Source: Corythucha ciliata
Lineage: Eukaryota; Arthropoda; Insecta; Hemiptera; Tingidae
Length of the DNA: 64,000 bases
NCBI GenBank assembly: GCA_038030265.1
Contig: CM075940.1
Location: 8,370,001-8,434,000 of the forward strand
Reading direction: 5' to 3'
The notes beneath the pieces were generated by a model. That model had not been told where the DNA came from. It made no database searches and worked only from the letters and a program-made list of their open reading frames with translations. A program made the position numbers and the translations under genes. Below are positions 55,428-64,000 of the stretch, piece after piece (position 1 is the stretch's first letter; every line of letters starts with the position of its first letter).

Positions 55428-57458
55428 TCAGGTTGTGAAGGGAGTCGAATATCTGGCGACGAAAGGGTTCCGGGACGTAAGGACGAAGGGTGGGGGTCCA
55501 GGAATTTTCATTCTTTTTAGGTGGAGGGATGAATCACTCGTGATGAGGTTTTGCAGTTCATGATCTTCTAGTTGTGCTTGAGCTAGCTTCGTGAGATCGA
55601 CAGGTGAGGTTAAAGCAGTGGTGACGGAATCGACGCGAGATAGTGCATCGGCGACAATGTTTGCAGAGCCACTGACGTGCTGAATGTCGGTCGTGAACTG
55701 AGAGATGAACGACAGCTGATTAAGTTGAACGGGAGGAAGTTTGTCCTTGCGTTGGCTAAAAGCGAAAGTTAGGGGCTTGTGGTCTGTGTAAACCGTGAAT
55801 GTTTGTGCTTCGAGGACGTGACGGAAGTGCTGAATGGCCGAGTGAACTGCATGAAGCTCTCTATAGAATGCTGGCCATTCTTTTTGTCGCTGAGTTAGCT
55901 TCCGAGAGAAGAATGCAAGTGGCTGCCATTCAATAGCTACTTGTTGTTGCAGGCACGCTCCCACGGCGGTTTGAGAGGCATCGGTGAAGAGTCCGAGACG
56001 AGCTTGAGAGTCAGGATGAGCAAGAAGGGTGACTTGTGCAAGGTGTTCTTTGCATTTTTGGAAACTTTGTTTGAGTTCCGGAGTCCAGACGATTGACTGG
56101 TTGCCGCGCAGACCATGAAGGGCAGAATGAAGTGGGGCAGACGGGAGGAAACGCCGGTAAAAATTTAGCATGCCGAGAAAGCGGCGAAGGCTTTTAGCAG
56201 ACGTGGGTGGGCTGATGTTTTGGAGGGCTGCGACGCGTTCTGGTGGTGGTCGAGTTCCATCAGCTGAGACTTCGTAACCGAGGAAATTTATTTTCCATGC
56301 ACCGAGGATGCTTTTGTTGGCGTTGACGGTGATACCGTGTTGTGCGAGGCGTTCGAAAACAGCGCGAAGATGTGTGCAGTGTGTGGAAGCATCGGATGAG
56401 AAAATGAGGATGTCGTCGATATAGGGGTAGCAGAATTCAAGTCCATGAAGAACTTCGTCGATGAAGCGTTGGAACGTCAGCCCTGCGTTTCGGAGCCCGA
56501 AGCTCATGAACGGAAACTCGAAGAGCCCGAAGGGCGTCGTGATGGCTGTTTTCGGGATGTCAGGTGAATTGACGGGTATTTGCATGTATGCTTTGACGAG
56601 GTCGATCGCAGAAAATATGGTGCTTCCTCGGAGGCGGTGAGAAAAGTCGTGAATGTGTCTGACGGGGTATCTGTCGGGAATGGTCCTGGCGTTTAGGGCG
56701 CGGTAATCACCACAAGGACGCCATGTCGAGTCCTTTTTTGGGACCATGTGGAGAGGAGAAGACCATGGACTATCGGATCGACGGACGATCCCTTCCTGTA
56801 GCATATTGTTGAATTCTTGTTGGGCGATGCGAAGTTTTTCGGGTGGAAGACGTCGAGGCCGCGAGAAGACCGGTGGACCGGGCGTCGTGTTTATGAAGTG
56901 AGTGGTTGAGTAGCGAACGACGCGATGGGTTCCTATTGGGCGGAAGAGTTGGGGATATTGGGATAGTACGTCGTGGAAGGGTGAATGTTCCGACAGTAAG
57001 TTGGTGAGAGCTTTGACACTAGATTGACTTGTAGAGCACGTGTTGCAACGCGTGGAAAGGCCTGTGACTGAGTCGATGCGACGGTTGTTCGTGCAATCCG
57101 GGAGGAGAGAAAAGTGAGCCAAAAAATCCGAGCCAATGATAGGGACTTCAACGTCGGTGATGATGAATGACCACGTGAAGTCGCGACGAAGACCAAAATC
57201 AGGTCGGAGTTTGAGATAACCGAACGTTGAAATCGGAGATTTGTTGGCGGCGATCATGGTGAAGTCGGTGCGAGGATGGCGGCCAGAGAGAAGACGTCGT
57301 GGAAAACATGACAAATCGGAGCCTGTGTCTAGTAGGAATTGTTGCTTAGATAGACGGTCGACGATGAAGAGGCGGCGTCCGCGAGTGAGGCGATCAGTCG
57401 ACGCTAGTACTGATCGCCGATGGTGTTTGACGCCGAAAACGAGCATGGACGTGTGCAT
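55428..57458 (-). CDS. pol of element 2: protease, reverse transcriptase, RNase H (676 aa)
   Basis: Protease with [12 protein letters not shown] (residues 43-54) and [17 protein letters not shown]; reverse transcriptase with [35 protein letters not shown] and catalytic YIDD at residues 346-349; RNase H with [15 protein letters not shown] and [11 protein letters not shown], ending in the ADALSRVD segment typical of the RNase H end. The frame is minus 1 to the original end of gag. The last residues of the open frame are read out of phase with integrase: a one-base change in or near a C-run around 55490 makes it stop at 55428. Confidence 0.94.
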   Translation of the reverse strand: MHTSMLVFGVKHHRRSVLASTDRLTRGRRLFIVDRLSKQQFLLDTGSDLSCFPRRLLSGRHPRTDFTMIAANKSPISTFGYLKLRPDFGLRRDFTWSFIITDVEVPIIGSDFLAHFSLLPDCTNNRRIDSVTGLSTRCNTCSTSQSSVKALTNLLSEHSPFHDVLSQYPQLFRPIGTHRVVRYSTTHFINTTPGPPVFSRPRRLPPEKLRIAQQEFNNMLQEGIVRRSDSPWSSPLHMVPKKDSTWRPCGDYRALNARTIPDRYPVRHIHDFSHRLRGSTIFSAIDLVKAYMQIPVNSPDIPKTAITTPFGLFEFPFMSFGLRNAGLTFQRFIDEVLHGLEFCYPYIDDILIFSSDASTHCTHLRAVFERLAQHGITVNANKSILGAWKINFLGYEVSADGTRPPPERVAALQNISPPTSAKSLRRFLGMLNFYRRFLPSAPLHSALHGLRGNQSIVWTPELKQSFQKCKEHLAQVTLLAHPDSQARLGLFTDASQTAVGACLQQQVAIEWQPLAFFSRKLTQRQKEWPAFYRELHAVHSAIQHFRHVLEAQTFTVYTDHKPLTFAFSQRKDKLPPVQLNQLSFISQFTTDIQHVSGSANIVADALSRVDSVTTALTSPVDLTKLAQAQLEDHELQNLITSDSSLHLKRMKIPGPPPFVLTSRNPFVARYSTPFTT

Positions 57459-57470
57459 TTAGTGGCGTTG

Positions 57471-58310
57471 TCACCCCAGCGTCGATGATACCAGCAAGTC
57501 GTCTGGGCTGCGGGTTCGGTTCTGATGATGCCTGGTAGGACTTGACTCACGTTGGCGGGAGTGTGGTGGACGATGCGTGGTGGCCAAGTGCTGCGTAAGC
57601 GTAGTCAATTGTTTGCATATGGTTTCGAGAAGCCGAATGCTGTGATCGGTGGGGGGTGCGGAGGCGATTGCGTTGACGGAAGAAATCGGATTGGGGGGGG
57701 GGGAGGTAATGAATGCAGGTTGAACCTCTACGATTTTGTCGGCGGTGAGTGCCAGGCGGTCGAGTGGTAGGTCTGCCTGCGTTTGGAGGAGAGCCTGGAC
57801 GTGTGGGGGAAGACGTTGAGTCCAGAGCGTCCGAAGGAAGTCGTCGTGGACCGGAGTCGGCCCTGCGAGAGACCTCAAATGGCGCAGGAATTGCGACGGT
57901 TTGCGGTCACTGAGTTCTTCTAGTGTGAGGAGTTGACGGACTCGTTGTCCATCAGAGAGGGAAAGGCGATCGATGATTGCGGTTTTGAGTGTCGTGTAGG
58001 GATTTTGAGGGGGTGTTGCCGTTACGATATCTTCCACTTCGCTGATGATTCGTTCGTCGAGTTGGGATACGAGGTGAGTGTACTTGGTGGTTTCATTCGT
58101 GATACCAGCGAGAGAAAATTGGGTGTCAACTTGGGAGAACCACAAGGCAGGTTTGTCTCGCCAGAAAGTGGGTAGTTTGATGGCGACGCGGTTAACGAAA
58201 GCAGGTGTTTCTCGATCATTGGTTTGAGCGGAGGCCCCATGAAGTAGTTGCTGGAGCTGCTGTTGGAGCCGTTCTAGCTGGGCCGCGACGTCATCGTTTG
58301 TGTCGACCAT
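57471..58310 (-). pseudogene. gag of element 2, 279 aa, frameshifted end
   Basis: Starts 55 bases after the 5' LTR (MVDTNDDVAAQ). Contains IKLPTFWRDKPALWFSQVDT, HLVSQLDERIISEVEDIV and LPPHVQALLQTQADLPLDRL, the same capsid-type region as element 1 gag. After the Arg/Ser-rich stretch (RQRESSPTRHHQNRTRSPDD) this frame ends in VSSTLG. The Cys/His cluster expected there is present in the next frame, so a one-base indel near 57500 removes it from the protein. Capsid part intact, nucleic-acid-binding end lost. Confidence 0.88.
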
Positions 58311-58348
58311 AGCGATTGACTAGTGGTAGGGCCGACGTTGCGCGTTAG

Positions 58349-58364
58349 TAGTCGGGGGTCACCA
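58349..58364 (-). promoter_or_regulatory. Primer-binding site, element 2
   Basis: Minus strand tggtgacccccgacta, one base inside the 5' LTR end. Same opening as the site in element 1. Confidence 0.75.
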
Positions 58365-58365
58365 A

Positions 58366-58521
58366 TAAAGGGTCTTTCGACCACTTTGATCGTGTTGAAG
58401 ACAAGGTTAAGCAAAATAACTTTTTTTATTTCTTCCGAAATCAACTAAACTAAAAATTGGAATTTTTTTACATGTGTCACAAAAAAATAAATAAAAATGA
58501 CGAGGATGCTTTGCCGCCACA
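58366..58521 (-). repeat. LTR, 5' end of element 2 (156 bp)
   Basis: Identical by eye to 54202-54357. Followed outside by ggct, which also precedes the other LTR (54198-54201). Confidence 0.93.
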
Positions 58522-58525
58522 GGCT

Positions 58526-59479
58526 AATATGAAAGTGGTGCGAGGTTCTCAGTCGGCGGGGCCAAACTGAAATTTCTCGAGCATGTATTTAGAGCCAATC
58601 TGCAAGTAATCTTCACTCCATCACATATGTTTTTGTCAATCCAAAGGTCCAAATACTTCGCTCATTCATTTTTATACTCACTCATCTGTCGACATTCTAG
58701 GGAGTGATGAGTCTTTTTGTTTAGTGTTTCTAGTGGTTAGAGTCTTCAGCGGATCCAGAGGGGGCGCGCATCCCACCTCTGGGCCATTCCAGTTAGCAGA
58801 GGTTTGGAGTTAGGGGGGGGGGGGTGGCGAGGTGGGCCATCGCCCACCCAATATTCCTAATGCTTGGGCAAAGGTACCATTTCGCTCCCCCCCCCCCAAT
58901 ACCTTCTACTGATTCTCAACAATTTCTTCCATCAAACGGTGACCGCCGCCGGCTAAAAATAAGCGTTTTCGAACATTTTTCAAAATGCTTTGATTTGAGC
59001 TGTACGCTGGTAACGAGTCCCTCCGACCGTGCTGAATTGAGAACTGCAGGCGGTTAAGGCGGGAGGGGGGGGGCGTCAGCCCACCTCAAAGTGCCCAAAA
59101 CTGACCGTTTCGTGTTTTTCTTGGTTTTGGAATCATTTCTCTGCTCCACAGGTGGGCCAGCGAGGTCCGTGCCTGCGTCAATGCTGAAATGACAAATGCC
59201 CCGGTTTCTGTGATGATGTCCTTCCCCCAATGATGATGTCAGCCACCCTCAAAGTGGCTAAAAATGAGCGTTTTCGACCCCTCTTGACCTCTTATCTGGA
59301 TCTGGGCAGTCGCGTAGGTAGGAATTTGTCCTGAGGGGGGATCAGATTGAAATCTCGTAATGGTGAGGGGAGGGGGTTAATTTCACATTTTAGTCATCAT
59401 TCCACCCAGCCAGCACACTCTTGAATCTGGACATCTTGCTGGCCTCATCATAGTCTCAATCTCTCAGTTAAGGCCGATT
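58526..59479. other. Non-coding stretch with G/C runs
   Basis: No gene recognised. Contains a G-run at about 58814-58826, a C-run at about 58887-58898 and another G-run near 59065. Small hairpin ggtgggccatcgcccacc at 58831-58848. Confidence 0.5.
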
Positions 59480-61030
59480 TTTGTACTCTACCCGCAATTA
59501 GCGTTTTTCTCAATTATGGCCGAGTGTATCGTTCTTCTTAATTTCAGCCGCAGATAAGCGGTTTTGCCCCACCCCCTCCCATAGCAATGAATTTGCGCAT
59601 TTTCTCAAGTTTAGCAGCATATTACCGATCTTTTAATTTTTTTTTACCAGGGGATTAGCACTTTTCTCAGTTTTAGCTGGAAATTAACGTTTTATAAAGT
59701 GTTTTCCTCAATATTAGCCGCAAAATAGGGAGACTTTTCACGAATTAGGTTTTCTTTGGTTCACCATACGCAATGCATGAGCGATTTGTTTCAGTTTACA
59801 CGCGAATTAGTGGTTTCTTCACCTATTGACATAAATTGGTGCTTTTTTTCAATTTCAGCCTGAAAAGTTGCCTTCAGAATCCGCAAATTTGCGTTTATTC
59901 AGTTTTTGGCGCAAATTAGAATTTTTCTCAATTTCCACCACGAATTAGCGCTTTTTTTAAATTGTAGCGGCGACGCGACGCGTCGTAGCGTTTCAAACCA
60001 GTGAATTAGCGAATTTTCTCAATTTCAGCCACAAATAGGCGATTTTTTCCATTTTTAGCCGTGAATTAGCAATTTTCTTAGTTTTTAGGTGTAAAGTTAA
60101 CCAATCTCTTAATTTTGACCAGGCTGATTATTTTATTTTCTAAATATTACCCGCACATTAGCAGTTTTTCACATTTTACCACCGCATTAGCCAAACTGTT
60201 TAACTTTTATAGGTACAGATTATTGCTTCTTTTCAGTTCCAGCCGTGAATTTGCGTATTTTTTAACATTATTCTACAGCCATGCATGAATTTACCATTTT
60301 TCGGAATTTTAGCCACAAAAATGCCTTCAAAAGGTGCGAATTTAAATTCTAAATGTAATTTTTTTTTTCAAACCAAAACATTTACATCTATCCATCCATT
60401 TCTGTCAAAAAATCATCATTTTTAAATTAAAAATTTCACGACTCTTAATTCGAGAATTAGTGATGTTTCTCAATTTTAGCAGCGAATTTTCGCTTTTTCT
60501 AAATATTAGCAGCTTGGTAGCGTTTCCAACCCGTGCATTACCTATCGAGTTTTGTCAATTTTTGCTAAGAATTGGCGTTTGACTCAATTTAAGCTGCAAA
60601 TTAGCACTTTTCCCCATTTTTAACAGAGAATTAGCACTTTTCCCCAATTTGAACTGAAAATTAACGGTTTTCTTAATTTTAGCTGGGCTAATTGTTTTTT
60701 TTTTTTCAATTTTTGCCGCGAATTAGTGATTTTCTTTATTTTGTATCCGCAAATTAACGTTTTTCCACAACTTTATATCTGCAAATTGCAAATTAGCGAT
60801 TTTGCAATTTTGCGATTGCTAATTTTGTGGCTATTCAGCTTCCTATTCCATTTTTCATACGCGAATGGGCGATTTTACGTCATTTCAGTTGTGAATTTGC
60901 CATTTTTGTCCAATTTTAACCTGAAAGCGTCTTTTATTTGGCAACATTATAGCGTGTTTTCTCAACTTTAACCGCGGAGTTTGCCCAAATACAACACTTT
61001 TGTGTTGATTTCCACAATTTATTCGAAGAA
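59480..61030 (+). repeat. Degenerate array, family A
   Basis: More than 40 degenerate units such as cgaattagcg, tttctcaatttcagcc and ttttcccaatttgaactg at about 30 bases; plus orientation. An AT-rich gap lies near 60340-60440. Confidence 0.8.
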
Positions 61031-61894
61031 TGGCCTCAGAATTTTAGTCCGATTTCCTGTCATGATGGCTAAAAATGACCACAACAACATTCCCCATCGA
61101 TGAACTGGCCATTTTTTCGAAATTCAATTTGGTTATTTTTAAATTAATTTTTTAAACAAATTGACGAGGATGAATTCGAAGATTCGTTTCTCTTCGATTA
61201 TTTTGAGTTTTAGCGAGTGTCTTACTGATCAAATTTTGTCAATTATTTCATTCATTGATCGTGTTGAATATTTCAAATTGATAGTTACCGTTAAAGAGAA
61301 CTATATTAGGCTACACAAGTCTTTATTCGTCACGTCGTTAGAATTTGTGTGTTCATATTTTTTGTGTGTTATTATTGCATCAATCGTTGACATGGGATGA
61401 ATATTGAGTGAAATAGAGCTCTTTCCAGCAAACTTTAGAACTTTGGCATTTTTATGAGAACAGAACTTCAGGGCAGGCTAGGGCAAATTAATTAATTTTC
61501 ATGGGTGAGTTTTGATGATTTATCACTCGTGTCGGAATAGTTTCGTCCGATGTAAGCGAACGACGGGAACATGGAAGTATCGTGGGGTCCTCCACACAAA
61601 CAAAACATTTTTCATAACTTTAGTCTGGAAGTTGCATCGCGAGACCACGAATCAGCACTTTTGTCTGATAGAGAGTCCGGGCTACCCCCCCCCCCCCCCA
61701 GGGAACCTCGCGGTACACTCTGCGTTGGGTCTGAAGTCCAAGGAAAAAGCTGGACGTACTCGGACCTTTTCGGGCTGCTTCAAGTCCAGAAAATCTGTTA
61801 AACCTAACTTCAACGTGAAACGCTCATTTTTGGCGATTTTATAGGGCTCTTCGTTATGGTACTAGTGCTCCTTCGTTCGTATACTAGTAGCTCT
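61031..61894. other. Non-coding stretch
   Basis: No gene recognised. The open frames 61161-61400 and 61512-61844 have no family motif; the second crosses a C-run (61686-61699). Confidence 0.45.
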
Positions 61895-61921
61895 GGGGGG
61901 GGGGGATCTATCCCCCCCCCC
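61895..61921. repeat. Poly-G/poly-C hairpin
   Basis: Eleven G (61895-61905), then atctat, then ten C (61912-61921). A self-complementary stem of about 10 G-C pairs with a six-base loop. Confidence 0.9.
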
Positions 61922-61974
61922 ATATCGAAAACGTTGCAATTGTGTAGTTGCTCTGGTGGCCTGTGCCAAAGCTA

Positions 61975-62790
61975 AAATTAAGAAAACACCGAACAGCGAT
62001 TTCTGGCGCAGGCGCTTTTACGGCTAAAATTGAAAAAACGTTAATTCATGGCTAAAATGGAGATATAGTGCTAATTCGCTGCTATTATGTGAATACATCA
62101 CCAATTCGCTGCTAAATAGAGAAAGAGGGATATGAAATTCGCTGCTAAAATTGCGGAAAAGCGCTAATTCGAGACTGATTGAATACACATCGCTAATGTA
62201 ATTCACTTTTAAAATGGAGAAAAAGCGCTAATTCACCGCCAAAATGAAGAAAAAGATCCAAATCGTCGATAAATGTGAAGAAGTCGCTAATACTCTGCTA
62301 AACTTGAAAGCAATATAGCGCTAATTCGTAGTTCTAAATTGAATACATCCTCGATTTACTGCTGAAGTTGAGAAAAGCGCATATTCGTGGCTAAAAGTCA
62401 GATAAAGCGCTTATTCACTTCTCAATTTGAGAAAACACAAATTCTCAATTTCTGGAGACAACTTGATAATTGAGAAGAAGCACTAATTCACTGCTGAAAT
62501 TGAGAAAACTCATTAATACGCACCTAAAAACGTAGATATTTCGCTGCTAAAATTGAGAAAAAGCGGCGAATCACTGCTAACATTGATAAAATGAGCTAAA
62601 ATTGCTAAAATTAAAGCGCTAATTCATGGCTAAAAGTGAAAAGAATTGCTAATTCACTGCTGAAATTAAGAAAAACGCTAATTTGCGGCTAAATTAGAGA
62701 GAAAAATGTCTCATTCGTCATTCGTAGATAAAATTGAGAGAACACCAATTCACGATTTCTGGAGCTAACTTCATGGCTAAAATTGAGAAA
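61975..62790 (-). repeat. Degenerate array, family A, reverse orientation
   Basis: Units such as gctaaaattgagaaaaagcg, gctaattcactgctgaaatt and gcgctaattcgtagt are the reverse complement of the array at 59480-61030, at about 30 bases. Around 25 units. Confidence 0.8.
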
Positions 62791-63494
62791 AATACATAAT
62801 GTAACGTTACGCAAATGTATATTCCTTGATTGTTTAGAGACTGAGAGGCCACATTGAGATTTAAGTCCCAAGGCTCTCATATGTGTATAGTTTCACCGGT
62901 GTTTACACTGCGACATAGGCCCTGGATCAATCAATTGGGGCGATTTCATGACCAAATAAGCAATTTCAGTGGTTATTTAACGATTTTCTTCCCACCTGGG
63001 CTATTGGGAAGGAAACTGGCAATTTCTTCGGCCAAATATTTTGTTTATTGAAGGAAGAAAAATCCTTCAATTTCTTGTACGAATGTTCGGGCTAATTTTC
63101 CGAGTAATGTTCTGGGTGGGCTTTGTCGACGTTTTAAATGGAAAAGGAGACCGTTTGGTATTATTTCAATTTGTGGATGTATGCTGCGTCAATAGAATCT
63201 CGGGGAAATTTTATATTTTCTTCGTATGCGGTAAGTGACGAGAACAGGCCCATATTTGGTCAGAACTTGATTAGGGTGGAACATTTATGTGGTCGGGACT
63301 TTTTTGTAGTTTGAACCTTTTGAAGAGATAGCCGAAATAAATACAACGCACGCGTAAAATAATTCAATTTTTTTTAGGAAGGGTTATATTGTTACTTCCT
63401 GAACTAAAGCGTAAGAGTTTTTGGCCCGGAGTTATTTTGGCCGGAGATCAGGTCCCAGGCCCGAAGACTCCGGGCGAAAACCGGAGATCAGGTA
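62791..63494. other. Non-coding stretch
   Basis: No gene recognised. The word ccggagatcaggt occurs twice (about 63440 and 63481) in a short G/C-rich patch with cccggag/ctccggg palindromes. Confidence 0.45.
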
Positions 63495-63935
63495 GCCCTA
63501 ATCGTCAGTTCAGGCATTTTTAAGGCACGAATGGTTAATTTAGCCATTATGGGAATGCGAGTGGTCGTTTTCATGGCGCAAATCTGTCAGTATTGCCATT
63601 GTGGGGGAGGGGCATGAATTGTGAATACGACCAGCAGCCCGTTTTAAGGCTTGTCCAGTCTGTTCTACCACGAACAAGGACGAATTGTCGTTGTCCCTGA
63701 CGCTTTCCAAAGAGCGCGAATGACCAGTGTGACCATTTTTAAAGTGAAACTTTGAAGATTGAAATTTTTTAGGCGTTTGGTTATTTCAGAGCATGAATCG
63801 TCAGTTCAGCCATTTTTAGGGCGTGAACAGTCCGTTTGACTATTTCCAGGGGACGAATCGTCCGTAAAGTTAATTTTAGGTTGCGAACAGTTAGTTTAGC
63901 AATTTATAAGGCACGAATCGCTAGATTCACCATTT
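63495..63935 (-). repeat. Degenerate array, family D, reverse orientation
   Basis: Units such as tcgtcagttcaggcattttt, cgtcagttcagccattttta and tccgtttgactatttccag, with gcgaatcg or gcacgaatcg, match family D (46320-46600) read on the other strand, at about 30 bases. The last bases of the window (63950 on) look like reverse family B. Confidence 0.7.
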
Positions 63936-64000
63936 TTTCGAATGGTTCGAACGAGCAAAAATTTGTTTTTGGCGCAGTGAAATCCGTGAAATTGCTTTTT

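Larger units (their letters stand above)
54202..58521 (-). mobile_element. Ty3/Gypsy LTR retrotransposon 2 (minus strand)
   Basis: 4,320 bases between ggct target duplications (54198-54201 and 58522-58525). Two identical LTRs of only 156 bases, primer-binding site, gag, then pol in Gypsy order. Identical LTRs mean a very recent insertion. It is nevertheless frameshifted: gag has lost its Cys/His cluster by a one-base shift near 57500, and pol is interrupted near 55480-55500. It is a different family from element 1 (LTRs unrelated, proteins clearly diverged) but has the same gag style and primer-site type. No envelope gene. Confidence 0.95.

Noticed and set aside
54358..58310. Plus-strand open frames opposite retrotransposon 2 (for example 57552-57770, 57933-58175)
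   Set aside because: Antisense shadows of gag and pol, without independent motifs.

Overview
This is nuclear DNA from an animal, most likely an arthropod, though I cannot place it more precisely. The only recognisable host gene is split into short exons with GT-AG introns, and the rest is repeat-rich, as in a larger invertebrate genome. The gene encodes a latrophilin-type adhesion GPCR that has the galactose-binding lectin domain but no visible olfactomedin domain, the invertebrate layout. Both retrotransposons are Ty3/Gypsy elements with a gag style (my recollection: Mag-like) that is frequent in arthropods. Layout, left to right. Positions 1-1400 hold two or three exon-like pieces of an unrecognised gene, one with an in-frame stop. 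From about 1.4 to 31.5 kb I find no convincing gene. This stretch is non-coding DNA with fold-back (MITE-like) elements at 2964-3225, 6414-6505, 14417-14696, 15004-16000 (with a second element nested at 15813-15975) and 20067-20574. It also holds a 23-bp minisatellite (3302-3424), a 300-bp tandem repeat (22115-22937), two very long poly-T tracts and several arrays of a degenerate unit of about 30 bp. From 31505 to about 44.6 kb, on the plus strand, lie the lectin, hormone-receptor, GAIN/GPS, seven-transmembrane and cytoplasmic-tail exons of latrophilin, ending in a stop at 44212 and an AATAAA at 44566. The first coding exon (signal peptide and start of the lectin domain) was not found. Two Ty3/Gypsy LTR retrotransposons follow. 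One is on the plus strand (46628-51844, LTRs of 361 and 465 bp). The other is on the minus strand (54202-58521, two identical 156-bp LTRs). Both have gag, protease, reverse transcriptase, RNase H and integrase, target-site duplications and primer-binding sites, and both carry frameshifts, so they look young but broken. The distinctive feature of the window is a set of degenerate short tandem arrays in at least four consensus families: A, around caattttagccgcgaattag, about 30 bp; B, around ggctctttcaaaaaccaatt plus tcgcggg, about 31 bp; C, around gacgaaattgacagtttcc, about 21 bp; D, around ctaaaaatggctaaactgac plus gattcgc, about 30 bp. They recur in both orientations between genes, in latrophilin introns and around the transposons, and I cannot assign them to a known element. 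Runs of 8 to 13 G or C are also unusually common. No tRNA, rRNA, CRISPR or bacterial gene was recognised.
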